From: an uncultured Pseudomonadota bacterium
GTDB lineage: Bacteria; Pseudomonadota; Alphaproteobacteria; Rs-D84
Direction of reading: 5' to 3'
Assembly (NCBI GenBank): GCA_947303585.1
Contig: CAMYYT010000004.1
Location: forward strand, 1 to 53,581
Length of the DNA stretch: 53,581 bases
In this document: piece after piece, positions 30,798 to 40,966 of the stretch
How the letters are laid out: every line of letters starts with the position of its first letter
Numbering within the stretch: the first letter of the stretch is position 1
The notes under the pieces: model-generated
Database searches by the model: none
Told to the model about the DNA's origin: nothing
Seen by the model: the letters and a program-made list of their open reading frames with translations, nothing else
Made by a program: the position numbers and the translations under genes

Positions 30798-31307
30798 TTA
30801 ATATTGCCCGATACACCCAAGATAAGAATTTCCTGTCGATTCGATGATATTTATAAACTGATTTTGATTTTTCCCAGAAAACAAAGCCAAAATCGTCCCA
30901 GCATCAGTAGCCAACATATCTGTAACAGTAGCTATGGATGAATTCATTTTCTTGAAAAAACCGCTGGCAGGTCTAATTTCAGCGGCAAACAATCGATTTG
31001 TTCCATGCGTTTTAGCATGTGTTTCATCAACAATAACCATCAGCTGACATTCTGGGGATATAATCATTTTATCAACAATTGTGGCATTAGCGCCCAACAA
31101 TTCCCCCCACCAGCCAGTCGATTCACAAAACACAGGATAATAAACAACCGATTCGGGTTTTTTTTCAAAAATAGAAGCCAAATCTAAATCAGACGCTATG
31201 ACTTCTGGCATAAGACCGTTTTCCCCATTAATAACCTTACGCGCCAACTGGTAATCAGCATTACCAGTTGTTTTATATGGCCAGTAAAGAATCGGAAATC
31301 TACTCAT
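30798..31307 (-). CDS. Hypothetical protein (169 aa)
   Basis: Intact ORF, no recognised family. Confidence 0.55.
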   Translation of the reverse strand: MSRFPILYWPYKTTGNADYQLARKVINGENGLMPEVIASDLDLASIFEKKPESVVYYPVFCESTGWWGELLGANATIVDKMIISPECQLMVIVDETHAKTHGTNRLFAAEIRPASGFFKKMNSSIATVTDMLATDAGTILALFSGKNQNQFINIIESTGNSYLGCIGQY

Positions 31308-31375
31308 CGCTATGAATTATATCAGATTCGGCTCAAATAAAAAAGACCACTTTGTTAAATAAATTACTTGATTTT

Positions 31376-32677
31376 TTATTTTTTTATTGAGGACCACATT
31401 TTTTTAAGGTCTTTCCACATTGTTCCGACATCATTTTTTGCTGTTTGATAATACTTGTCAGATATTTTTACTTTGAAGAACATAGAGGTTAACTGTGGAA
31501 TCATAGTCATAAACATCGCGATAAATACACCCATCAAAATCACAGTAATTAAACTATCATTGTTCAAAAGCAAACCATTTATAATTTCTTGCGAATCGCC
31601 ACTTTCTATGATTTCTTTGATTTTTAATATTCCACTACTTCTGCTAAATGCAGAATTTACAAACATCACAGCAAAACATAAAAATATTATTGTCAAAGCT
31701 ATTCCAACCATAGCTTGAACTACATCTTCTATCATTTTACGAATCGTTCGTCCGCCCTTTGGCAACAATGTAAATTCGTCTTCGTCAAACAGCCAAGCCA
31801 TCAACATTAATGGCAACATAACAAAATCCATAGCCAATTTTATAAATACTTCCAGAAAATATAATGGTATAGGCAACAGAGCATAAAAGAATAATACCAA
31901 TATTAATAATCCCGCAAAAAACAACACAACGTTTGGAAAAATCGGAACCTTGTCCAAAATCTTATGCCAGTATTCTATATCAAAAGCCATATTCAACATT
32001 GTCCACCCAACCGTCATACCCAAGCCTGTGATTTGATGAACATGCGCCAATTCGCAAAGCATTTGATGCCGAAGTTTTGGCGAAAAAGCCCCACCTTGTT
32101 CAAGTTGGACATTTTTGACATCTTCCAAAGCTGTGGCAACCATGCAATTAGCGAATGTTTTATCATCTGATGATATTATCGAATCGAAAGATGTACCTAT
32201 TTGAAAAGCAGGTTCTATCAAAGTGTTTGATATAAAATACGGCAAATTAAATCGCCCAATTGGGATTAATAATACTATCAATATTGTTAATTTTACGAAT
32301 CTGTGGCTGAAGTTTCCAAAAATTTTTGAAGCGCTTTCCATTTTATTATTCAACATATTAGAAACAAGGCGCCATGCAATATAGACTGCCAAAAGAGCCA
32401 CAGACATCGGAATAATTATTTTACCAAGGGTTTTATAAACCGATGGAATCAAAGTGGACATAGCAACCATTATGTCTGAAAAAACCTGACAGGTCCAACA
32501 AGATGAAAAAAAGTTAAATGCTTCGTTGGTGTCTACCGGAGCAACACTTCGCCATATTGAAACGCCTACGATACCAACACCTGTCGCAATCAAACCTGCC
32601 ACAATTGGTGCAACCGCCCCTGCCGAAAATGGCATAGCCGCTAAAAACGCTATAAAAAATTTTTTTAACGATTTCAT
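31376..32677 (-). CDS. VirB6/TrbL-like polytopic membrane protein (paralogue 1, divergent)
   Basis: Signal/TM N-terminus MKSLKKFFIAFLAAMPFSAGA; SCWTCQVFSDIM; multiple TMs; C-terminal DVGTMWKDLKKMWSSIKK. Start at 32677. Confidence 0.7.
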   Translation of the reverse strand: MKSLKKFFIAFLAAMPFSAGAVAPIVAGLIATGVGIVGVSIWRSVAPVDTNEAFNFFSSCWTCQVFSDIMVAMSTLIPSVYKTLGKIIIPMSVALLAVYIAWRLVSNMLNNKMESASKIFGNFSHRFVKLTILIVLLIPIGRFNLPYFISNTLIEPAFQIGTSFDSIISSDDKTFANCMVATALEDVKNVQLEQGGAFSPKLRHQMLCELAHVHQITGLGMTVGWTMLNMAFDIEYWHKILDKVPIFPNVVLFFAGLLILVLFFYALLPIPLYFLEVFIKLAMDFVMLPLMLMAWLFDEDEFTLLPKGGRTIRKMIEDVVQAMVGIALTIIFLCFAVMFVNSAFSRSSGILKIKEIIESGDSQEIINGLLLNNDSLITVILMGVFIAMFMTMIPQLTSMFFKVKISDKYYQTAKNDVGTMWKDLKKMWSSIKK

Positions 32678-32747
32678 AATTTTAATTATACCACAAATTA
32701 TTAAAAATGTGATATAATTCAATACATAATATATATAAATGTAAAGA

Positions 32748-34049
32748 ATGTATAAAAATAGGTTGAAAATATCACGATTATTGCCCAGTTCCAAAGTCGC
32801 GTTTTTGGGCTGTGTTTTGTGCACATTATTTATTCAACCTGCAAATGCAGCGGGACTAATAGACAAATTGGACCTTTCGCCGTTCGTTCCTTTGGTTTTA
32901 GAAACTTTGATGAACGCAGCAACTTCCATTTACAAAGTGTTAATTGGCAACAACGGAACAGGATTTTTGTATTTAATCATCTATGCTTTTTTGGCTTTTT
33001 CTGTGTCGTTGTATCTTATAAAAATGCATCTACCAAAAGATTGGCTGTCCTTTTTTGGTTTTTCCGAAGGTGGCGAAATGTGGGATAATCCACCAAGCGG
33101 TATGACAATCGCAAAAAATGTTTTTATGCCTTGTTTGCGAGCAGCTATTGCTTGTATTTTATTATTACAAATCAGTCCTCAAAATATGACAAAATATGTG
33201 GTGTCGCCATTTTTGGAATTTGGTGCATACTATACAAACGGCGTTTTAGAGATGGTTACCAATCCAGAAGCAAATGCAAGTGCTGCTATTCCATGTCCTG
33301 AATCTGTTTTAGAAGAAGGATGGCTGACAAGAAACAGCTGTAATTTTCTTATTCAACCTGTTCATACTATTTCTCATGAAAACAATCGGGTAATTAGTTA
33401 TGGGTTCAGACTTTTAAAATCTGGGCTGCGTGGTATGATGACATTAATTCCACACGGTGGGCAAAATTTTTTAAATGTTATCACTGGACTTTTGTTAATT
33501 ACTACTTTTGTTGCATCTAATGTGTTTATGGCTTTGTTGATTATCCAAGCAATATTTGATTTTGGGACATCATTGATAATGTATCCTTTTGGTGTTACGA
33601 CATGGGTTATAAAAAAATCTGACAAGTGGTTTGATGTTTTACCTGTGTTTAACCAAATAATCGATTCTGTAAAAAAGCTTATTATAACTATGATTGCGTG
33701 CGCATTTATATTATGCATAAATATTGCAATAGTCAGGGCCGTATTTAATTGGTCTTCATCAAATTTCGTTGTGGCCGCGGGTGGCACTTCTGTTTCAAAT
33801 GTACCATCTGGGGCAGTCGAAAACTTTGGAACACATTCTGTGTTATGGTTAACATCTTTGCTTACAATATTTGTATTAAAAAGCATTTTTGATATGACAC
33901 GCGAACGACTTGAAATGTATACCAGTGGTACTTCTAAAGATTTATATAAAAATGTGAGTGGCGATGCAAAAACTTTGTGGGGCAAAGCAAAGGCTGCACC
34001 TGGTAAAATAGAAAACATCGTAAAAATCGTAAAAAAAATAAAGAAGTAA
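32748..34049 (+). CDS. VirB6/TrbL-like polytopic membrane protein (paralogue 2)
   Basis: Multiple TMs, YVVSPFLEFG, C-terminal GDAKTLWGKAKAAPGKIENIVKIVKKIKK. Confidence 0.7.
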   Translation: MYKNRLKISRLLPSSKVAFLGCVLCTLFIQPANAAGLIDKLDLSPFVPLVLETLMNAATSIYKVLIGNNGTGFLYLIIYAFLAFSVSLYLIKMHLPKDWLSFFGFSEGGEMWDNPPSGMTIAKNVFMPCLRAAIACILLLQISPQNMTKYVVSPFLEFGAYYTNGVLEMVTNPEANASAAIPCPESVLEEGWLTRNSCNFLIQPVHTISHENNRVISYGFRLLKSGLRGMMTLIPHGGQNFLNVITGLLLITTFVASNVFMALLIIQAIFDFGTSLIMYPFGVTTWVIKKSDKWFDVLPVFNQIIDSVKKLIITMIACAFILCINIAIVRAVFNWSSSNFVVAAGGTSVSNVPSGAVENFGTHSVLWLTSLLTIFVLKSIFDMTRERLEMYTSGTSKDLYKNVSGDAKTLWGKAKAAPGKIENIVKIVKKIKK

Positions 34050-34056
34050 AAAACAT

Positions 34057-35325
34057 ATGTTGGAATTAGGACAAAACATCAATGAAACTTTGGGACAATG
34101 CTGGGCGTGTCCTGTGTTTGATTATTTGTTCACAATTATTTCCAAGTGCGCCGCAATGGCATATAAAAACCTGACCTTGATTGGTGTTGGTATTTTCATA
34201 ATATTGTTAAGTTTTTATATTTATAATGTTGTTTGGAACAATATTAAAAATGGCGGCAAAGATTCAACATTCAAAAAAACTCTGCAGCCTGTATTGATAA
34301 AATCTTTGGTTGCATTGACTTTGCTGGGGTTTGGTTTACAACTTCCGCGCGCTATATCAACTGTGACTTTGGAACCTGTTGCGACGATAACATTGGAATT
34401 TTCAAAAACTATTTTACCAGACGGTGGTGCAAATATAACGCCTTATGAAACGAATCAAAATCTTGGTGACAACGGTTTCTTTACAGAAGATTTGCGTATT
34501 ACTTTGTTAACTTTGATAAAAGCTACCGTGACTAATTTTCAATCGTATGTAAATGTTGGGTTGAATATCATGAATGAATCTTTTTCGTTACAAAGATTGG
34601 TTGGCACAACTATAACTGGTAATTTAGTCCGGGAAATAATCATATTCTTTTTGGGATTATTTTTAACTTATAATTTTGGTAAATTGTTCATTAAATATTC
34701 GTTTTGTTTTATGGATGTTATTGTCGCAATGGCTCTATTTGCGTTTTTCTTTCCGTTGTCTATTGTATTTTTCATATTCCAAAATGCAGCAGACGCACCA
34801 AAATGGATGACGGGTTTTGGCAAATCTTTGGGAGCAGGTCAAATAAAAAAACTTATAAACGCGATAGTGTCTATAAGTGCAAGTATTTTAACGTACACCA
34901 TCATAATTGCTATTATTGCTGGCTTTTTAACCCAACAGGGTGTTGATATAGACAGTTTCAGCGGAGACCCTAATTTCTTTAAAACATTTTTTGAAATCGA
35001 TTTGGATAAAGAAGCTTCGTTAGAACAAATATCTGTTATCGGTTTGATTGTTTTGGTTTTCATTATAAATCATCTATCTAATCAAGTTGGCGAAGTCACA
35101 AAAAAAGTTTTATCTACTTTTGGTATAACCCAAGAAGACTCTGCATCCAAAGAAATGGGTGAAAATATGTGGAATTTAACTAATATTGCTTTTGACAATG
35201 TTAAAAATATGACAAAAATAGTTGTGACTAGTGGTGCATCAGCCCTTAAAAAAGATGGTGACAAAACAGATTCAACCAAGGATAATAAAACCGAAAAAGA
35301 ACAACCAAAAGAAGATAAAAAATAA
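34057..35325 (+). CDS. VirB6/TrbL-like polytopic membrane protein (paralogue 3)
   Basis: QCWACPVFDYLF, TVTLEPVATITLEFSK, multiple TMs, MGENMWNLTNIAFDNVKNMTK. Confidence 0.7.
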   Translation: MLELGQNINETLGQCWACPVFDYLFTIISKCAAMAYKNLTLIGVGIFIILLSFYIYNVVWNNIKNGGKDSTFKKTLQPVLIKSLVALTLLGFGLQLPRAISTVTLEPVATITLEFSKTILPDGGANITPYETNQNLGDNGFFTEDLRITLLTLIKATVTNFQSYVNVGLNIMNESFSLQRLVGTTITGNLVREIIIFFLGLFLTYNFGKLFIKYSFCFMDVIVAMALFAFFFPLSIVFFIFQNAADAPKWMTGFGKSLGAGQIKKLINAIVSISASILTYTIIIAIIAGFLTQQGVDIDSFSGDPNFFKTFFEIDLDKEASLEQISVIGLIVLVFIINHLSNQVGEVTKKVLSTFGITQEDSASKEMGENMWNLTNIAFDNVKNMTKIVVTSGASALKKDGDKTDSTKDNKTEKEQPKEDKK

Positions 35326-36770
35326 TGTTTAAAAAATGGCTGATTGAAAAAATAATTACATTTGTGATATGCATAATCGCATTGGGTGTTGGTATTTGGT
35401 ATTTAAGTTCTTCTATTGGTGGCACATCCTTATCTTATACCAATCTAGATTTATTTATGAAACAAATTGGTGCAGAAGGTGGTAATGCTGAAAGCGTAAA
35501 CGGTTGCTTTTTATGTGGATATATTGAAAAGTTGTTCGAGTTTATTGGGGATGCAACAGAAACTTTTTGGACCGCTATTGTGCATAATTTGTGGATAGTG
35601 ATGGCTATCGGGTTTGGTGTATTTATAATTATTCATACTGTTAAATATCTTCGTGAACAAGCCGCATCAAAGGATATCACAGATTTAACCACAGCAGAGC
35701 CTTCTTTTGATTTTAAAAAGTGGTTTGATAAAGTTTGGAAAACAGGGTTTAGAGTCTTGGCAGCCGGAATAATTATTGGCGCAATAAGTTGGTCGGGGAC
35801 TGGCGCTTTGCGATTGATAACTAATATCACGATAACACCTGTTATGTATTTAGGAACACAAGTGTCAATGGCAGCAACTGGTGCAATCAGCGGCGAAACT
35901 TGCAATATTGAAATTAAAGCCGACACAGAAAATACAAGTGATATATTAAACCCTGTGCTTAGACCTTTTATGTGTGTTATGGGTAATCTTAATACGGTTA
36001 TGCTGGCGGGTGCTGCTGGCGGTTTTGCATTGATGAATTATTCGTATCTTGGACTTGGCGGGGGAACATTTACTTGGATTGCAGGACTAGGCTTGGTTTT
36101 ATTATTCCTGGTATTAGGTTTTGATTTAATTTTTCAGGTTCTAAATGTTATATTTAAGTTAATATTTGTTATCGTATTTATACCTTTGCTGGTGGCAGCA
36201 AGCGCTTTTGAACAAGTATGGAGCAAGGCTAAAGATTTGACCGGTAATGCTATTAATTTAGTTGTTAATTCAGCAGTAAGTATTATCAAAATAAGTTTAA
36301 AAATATCTATTCTTTATGCTATTGTATTTTTTGCTGCTGACACTTATTTTCCGGGCCCAAAAGACAGATTTACTTCTATATTACCGCCATTAATGGGGCA
36401 AAATATGGAATTTATTGATACACAATCTGCATCTGTCGCCGAAGTCTTTTCTTCTTGTGAACAAACCGCCACAGTTGATGGCGAAATAGACAAAGATACT
36501 TTTGTTTCTTGTTTCAAAGAAAAGAAACACGAAGTCGAACAAAGATACCCTGGGGCTTTTGATTTTATGGACGACGGGTTCTTTTTCTTGTTATTTATGA
36601 TTGGTGTATTCTTCTTGTACTTTTGGATTTTATCTCCAAAGATTGATACTTTGATTGGTGGTGATTCAAAAGAATCTATTGATTATGGAACATGGGTGAA
36701 AGATACAGGGAAAGTTATTTATCACGCCCCGGGCAAAATAGTCACATGGGTAAAAGACAAAATGAAGTAG
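35325..36770 (+). CDS. VirB6/TrbL-like polytopic membrane protein (paralogue 4)
   Basis: GCFLCGYIEKLFEF, NITITPVMYLGTQVS, TMs, YGTWVKDTGKVIYHAPGKIVTWVKDKMK; start overlaps the previous stop (TAATG). Confidence 0.7.
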   Translation: MFKKWLIEKIITFVICIIALGVGIWYLSSSIGGTSLSYTNLDLFMKQIGAEGGNAESVNGCFLCGYIEKLFEFIGDATETFWTAIVHNLWIVMAIGFGVFIIIHTVKYLREQAASKDITDLTTAEPSFDFKKWFDKVWKTGFRVLAAGIIIGAISWSGTGALRLITNITITPVMYLGTQVSMAATGAISGETCNIEIKADTENTSDILNPVLRPFMCVMGNLNTVMLAGAAGGFALMNYSYLGLGGGTFTWIAGLGLVLLFLVLGFDLIFQVLNVIFKLIFVIVFIPLLVAASAFEQVWSKAKDLTGNAINLVVNSAVSIIKISLKISILYAIVFFAADTYFPGPKDRFTSILPPLMGQNMEFIDTQSASVAEVFSSCEQTATVDGEIDKDTFVSCFKEKKHEVEQRYPGAFDFMDDGFFFLLFMIGVFFLYFWILSPKIDTLIGGDSKESIDYGTWVKDTGKVIYHAPGKIVTWVKDKMK

Positions 36771-36779
36771 GATAAACAA

Positions 36780-38114
36780 ATGCAGCTGAAAAAAATTTTA
36801 TCGCGGTTATTGATTTGTGCTTTGTGCATCGGTTGCTTTTATACTTCTGCTGCGCCTGCGCTAGATAATGTCCCGCACGGCGATGTTGGTGAATATGGTG
36901 ATTGGTTGGGTGGTGATAACATTGTAAAATTTCACGACCAGATGGATACTGATGTTGATACAATTGAACAACAATACGAAAGGCATGTTAACGATTCTAA
37001 ATTTGTCCCAATCGAAGCAAAAATCGGGTTAGCGTTTATGTATGCTATATCAAGTGTAAGTGACGGTGTTTTGGGAAATCCAGATGAAGGCGGGCCTTCG
37101 CTTATAAAGTTTACAATTATATTTTTATTTGTCATGTATGCTTTTTGGATTGCGTTGGAAGCATGGAGATTAATACACGAAGGTTCAGATTATAAAACTG
37201 TAATTTATGAAATATTTAAGCGCGGCTTTATTATATCTTTTTGGGTCTTGATGTTAACTGATGACAATGCACAGAAAATATTTATGGGGATTTTGACTGT
37301 TATACTTGATTTGTCCACATATTTTTCGACAGTAATATTGGATACCGTTGCAGAAACTTATAATTTGGATGTGCCAGATATATGTAGAAATATACACGAC
37401 TATGTAAATTCATCTGGCATTAAAAATGACGAAATATTATTAGGCAAAGACGCGGCTGCAAATATGATGTGTTTGCCTGGAAGATTTTCTGTGTATTTTT
37501 ATAAAGCCGTTGGGCTTGGTTTCAAATGGATGGTTCAAGGCTTTCATATTGGTGAACCAACTGCAAAAATTTTTGTGGGTGGCGTTTGTGTGTATGTGTT
37601 TATAAAAACTATATTCAAATATGCATTTATGACTTTGGGGGTTGTTGCTGATTTATTTTTAAGATTGGTTATGTTACCTTTTACAGCCATAGCAGAATCA
37701 ATGCCAAGCACGAAAGAACAAGGATATTTAGGACAAACTTTCAATGGATTCTTGAAAGTGTTAAACACTAAAAAATTATCTGACATAATCGCTACCTTTA
37801 TTAATGCGGCTGTTTATTTTGTAAGTTTATCTATCATGATGTCAATATGCGCAACATTATTAAATGGAATTATTTCTTTTGATTCTTCGTCCAGCATCGG
37901 CGAAGAAAGTGCCATGATGATTGTAATTTTGGGTGGGTGTTTAATACTTTATATGACTGGTAAAATCGAAGACTTTGCAAAACAAATTGGTGGCAGCATA
38001 GATAATTCTTTGGGTCAAAAGTGGCAGGGAGACGCAAAAAATCTTTGGGGCGATGTTAAAAATGTTGGTGGAAAGATTTACAAAGATTGGTTAAAAAAAG
38101 ATAAAAAATCTTAG
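36780..38114 (+). CDS. VirB6/TrbL-like polytopic membrane protein (paralogue 5)
   Basis: Signal peptide, multiple TMs, QGDAKNLWGDVKNVGGKIYKDWLKKDKKS. Confidence 0.7.
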   Translation: MQLKKILSRLLICALCIGCFYTSAAPALDNVPHGDVGEYGDWLGGDNIVKFHDQMDTDVDTIEQQYERHVNDSKFVPIEAKIGLAFMYAISSVSDGVLGNPDEGGPSLIKFTIIFLFVMYAFWIALEAWRLIHEGSDYKTVIYEIFKRGFIISFWVLMLTDDNAQKIFMGILTVILDLSTYFSTVILDTVAETYNLDVPDICRNIHDYVNSSGIKNDEILLGKDAAANMMCLPGRFSVYFYKAVGLGFKWMVQGFHIGEPTAKIFVGGVCVYVFIKTIFKYAFMTLGVVADLFLRLVMLPFTAIAESMPSTKEQGYLGQTFNGFLKVLNTKKLSDIIATFINAAVYFVSLSIMMSICATLLNGIISFDSSSSIGEESAMMIVILGGCLILYMTGKIEDFAKQIGGSIDNSLGQKWQGDAKNLWGDVKNVGGKIYKDWLKKDKKS

Positions 38115-40183
38115 ATAAATTTTACAAAACTGCGTTCAACATTTTTTATACCACGTGTTTTGAACGCGACAGTCAAAGTGTTTCCATTTTCTGCGATAAC
38201 AACACCAGAACCCATTTCATTATGTTGAACCATTTTACCAACTGATGATTCTATTTTTTTACAAGTTGGTTTTGTATATGTTTTTACATTTTCACTTGGT
38301 CTTGTGCGCATATTGTCATTTACAAATCGTTTATCTATTTCGCCAATAAATCGTGAAGGCATTTGATACATTCTTTGTCCAAAGACTGTACGTACCATAG
38401 CATTTGTTATTATTACACGAACGCGCGCACGCGTAATCGCAACATATGCAAGTCGCCTTTCTTCTTCAATATCATTATCTGATTTCTTTTCATTTGGGAA
38501 AATTCCTTCTTCCCATGCTGGTAAAAATACTGTGTTAAATTCAAGACCTTTGGCTGCATGAATTGTCATGATACTGACCAGATTCTTGTCATCTGATTCA
38601 TTGTCATTATCATCCGTCATCATTAATGCAGCATGTTCAAGAAAAGCCGGCAAAGTATCATATTTTGAAACAACACCATTTATCAATTCACGAATATGCT
38701 CCAATCTTTCAGGGGCATCTGTATCTTTGGATTCACGCCACATTTTTAAATACCCACTGCGTTCTAATAATTGTTGCACAGCTTCTTTTGGCGCAGTATT
38801 TTGCCAATCAAAATCAAACGCAGATAAAAATTCATCCGCATTTGCCCTTTGTTGTGCTGATAATTTTGTTGTCTTCAAAGCATCCATTAATGATTTACCA
38901 CTTTCGCGTAATTTAGAAATTGCAACAGTTCCTATTTTTCTGCTTGGTTTTGATATTACACGTTCAAAAGAGATGTTATCAAACGGATAAACTAATAATC
39001 TTATGTATGCAATTGCATCGCGTATTTCTGCCCTGTCATAGAATTTTTGAGCACCAATCAATCTGTATGGAACACCACGCGATGTAAATTCTTCTTCAAA
39101 AGTACGAGATATAGACCCTGTACGAATCAATACTGCAAAATTTGAAAATGTATTGTTTGCATTTCTTAAAATCGTATCAGCAACAAAGCGCGCTTCGTCC
39201 CAATCAGATGGCACAGTTAAAACATATACCGGTTCCCCGCTTTCTGCAGTATTTATGGGGCGCAAATCTTTGCCAAGTCGTCCCATATTATTTTTTATCA
39301 ATGAATTAGCGGCGCCCAAGATATTCGCGCTGCTTCTGTAATTAGTTTCAAGACGAATTATTTTTGCACCAATGTAATTTTTTTCAAATTCCAGAATATT
39401 TCTTATTTCTGCACCACGCCAAGAATATATAGATTGATCATCATCGCCAACACAACAAATATTCGGATTTTCGCTGTCTTTGGTAAGCATTTTTAACAAT
39501 GCCATTTGTGCCGCATTAGTGTCTTGGAATTCATCAACTAAAATATATTTAAACTGATTTTGATATTTGAGTAAAACATCTTCGTGATTTGAAAATAATT
39601 TCAAAACAAACAAGATAATATCTCCAAAATCTACCGCCCCCAATTTTAATAATTCTTCGTTATACGCGTTTACTATTTGTTGCGATATTTTGGAAAGCCC
39701 CATTTTTTCAATATCAAATATTCCTTTGTCTTTAAGGTTAGATATTTTATCTACCCAATCGGATGGATTAAATTCTTTGGCATCCAGACCTAAATCATTT
39801 ATAACGCGTTTAAAGACCGCTTTTTGCTCATCTTCGCCATATATTAAAAAGTCATGGCGCAAACCAGCCAATGCCCAATTAGAACGCAAAATACGCAAAC
39901 ACACAGAATGAAAAGTCCCCATCCACAAATCACCACAAAGATGAGATATTTCATTATATTGCGCAACACGAAAACGCATTTCATTGGCCGCCTTGTTCGT
40001 GAAAGTTAATGCCAATATCTCCCAAGGACGCGCAAAGCCATTATACAAAATATGAGCAATTCTGGATGTTAAAACGCGTGTTTTGCCAGTTCCTGCACCG
40101 GAAAGCACCAAAAGCGGCCCATCAACAGTCGTGACGGCTAATTTTTGTTCGCTGTTCAAATCGTTCATATAATCTGCAGACAT
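38111..40183 (-). CDS. uvrD: UvrD/PcrA-family DNA helicase
   Basis: LNSEQKLAV, GAGTGKTRVL, TFTNKAANEM, LVDEFQDTNAAQ, DDDQSIYSWRGA, TIHAAKGLEF, YVAITRAR. Confidence 0.93.
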   Translation of the reverse strand: MSADYMNDLNSEQKLAVTTVDGPLLVLSGAGTGKTRVLTSRIAHILYNGFARPWEILALTFTNKAANEMRFRVAQYNEISHLCGDLWMGTFHSVCLRILRSNWALAGLRHDFLIYGEDEQKAVFKRVINDLGLDAKEFNPSDWVDKISNLKDKGIFDIEKMGLSKISQQIVNAYNEELLKLGAVDFGDIILFVLKLFSNHEDVLLKYQNQFKYILVDEFQDTNAAQMALLKMLTKDSENPNICCVGDDDQSIYSWRGAEIRNILEFEKNYIGAKIIRLETNYRSSANILGAANSLIKNNMGRLGKDLRPINTAESGEPVYVLTVPSDWDEARFVADTILRNANNTFSNFAVLIRTGSISRTFEEEFTSRGVPYRLIGAQKFYDRAEIRDAIAYIRLLVYPFDNISFERVISKPSRKIGTVAISKLRESGKSLMDALKTTKLSAQQRANADEFLSAFDFDWQNTAPKEAVQQLLERSGYLKMWRESKDTDAPERLEHIRELINGVVSKYDTLPAFLEHAALMMTDDNDNESDDKNLVSIMTIHAAKGLEFNTVFLPAWEEGIFPNEKKSDNDIEEERRLAYVAITRARVRVIITNAMVRTVFGQRMYQMPSRFIGEIDKRFVNDNMRTRPSENVKTYTKPTCKKIESSVGKMVQHNEMGSGVVIAENGNTLTVAFKTRGIKNVERSFVKFI

Positions 40184-40255
40184 TTTTTTAATTTTCCATA
40201 TTGTAATTTATAAAAGTTTTATATACAATCATTTTGTTTAGAAAACAGGAAACTT

Positions 40256-40942
40256 ATGTCAAGAATCATTTGCTTTGATATTGAAACAACAGGATTTGAA
40301 TATATGCGCGGCGACCGCTGTATTGAAATTGGCGCTGTAGAATTGATAGATGGCAAATTAACTGACAAGACTTTTCACGAATATATCAATCCCGAAGGAA
40401 AAATAATTCCGCCAGAAACTTATATGGTTCACAAAATATCAAACGCATTTTTGGAAGACAAACCAAAGATGTCTGTTGTTGCGCCAAAGTTTTTGGAATT
40501 TATCGGGGATGCACAAGTTGTCGCTCATAACGGATTGGATTTTGACTTTCCTTTTATAAATTATGAATTGGAAAAACTGCATTTGAAACCTATTCCGCGG
40601 TCACAGATGCTGGATTCTATCGTTATCGCCAGAAATCGTGTATATGGACCCAAAAGTTATACTTTGGATGCATTGGCGAAATGGTTTGGGGTTTCGTTAA
40701 CTGCGCGTGCAGATGCACATGGTGCGTTGATTGACGCTGAAATTTTAGCACATGTGTATTTGGAATTGGAAAACACGGCACCAGCCATAGATATAAACGA
40801 ATTAATGGACGAACAACATGCGGCTTTTTTGAAAACTCCAAAGATAGGCGCAGATTTTCCGCACCGCACATTTGAAGTACCATCTGATGAATTAGAGATA
40901 CATAATCAATTTATGGATAAATTATTAAATCCAAAAAAATAA
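40256..40942 (+). CDS. dnaQ: DNA polymerase III epsilon subunit (3'-5' exonuclease)
   Basis: FDIETTGF, GDRCIEIGAVEL, VAHNGLDFDFPFINYEL, HGALIDAEILAHVYLEL. Confidence 0.93.
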   Translation: MSRIICFDIETTGFEYMRGDRCIEIGAVELIDGKLTDKTFHEYINPEGKIIPPETYMVHKISNAFLEDKPKMSVVAPKFLEFIGDAQVVAHNGLDFDFPFINYELEKLHLKPIPRSQMLDSIVIARNRVYGPKSYTLDALAKWFGVSLTARADAHGALIDAEILAHVYLELENTAPAIDINELMDEQHAAFLKTPKIGADFPHRTFEVPSDELEIHNQFMDKLLNPKK

Positions 40943-40943
40943 A

Positions 40944-40966
40944 ACGGACAAAATGCCCGTTTTTTA
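40944..40966. terminator. Intrinsic terminator
   Basis: AACGGACAAAATGCCCGTTTTTT. Confidence 0.65.
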
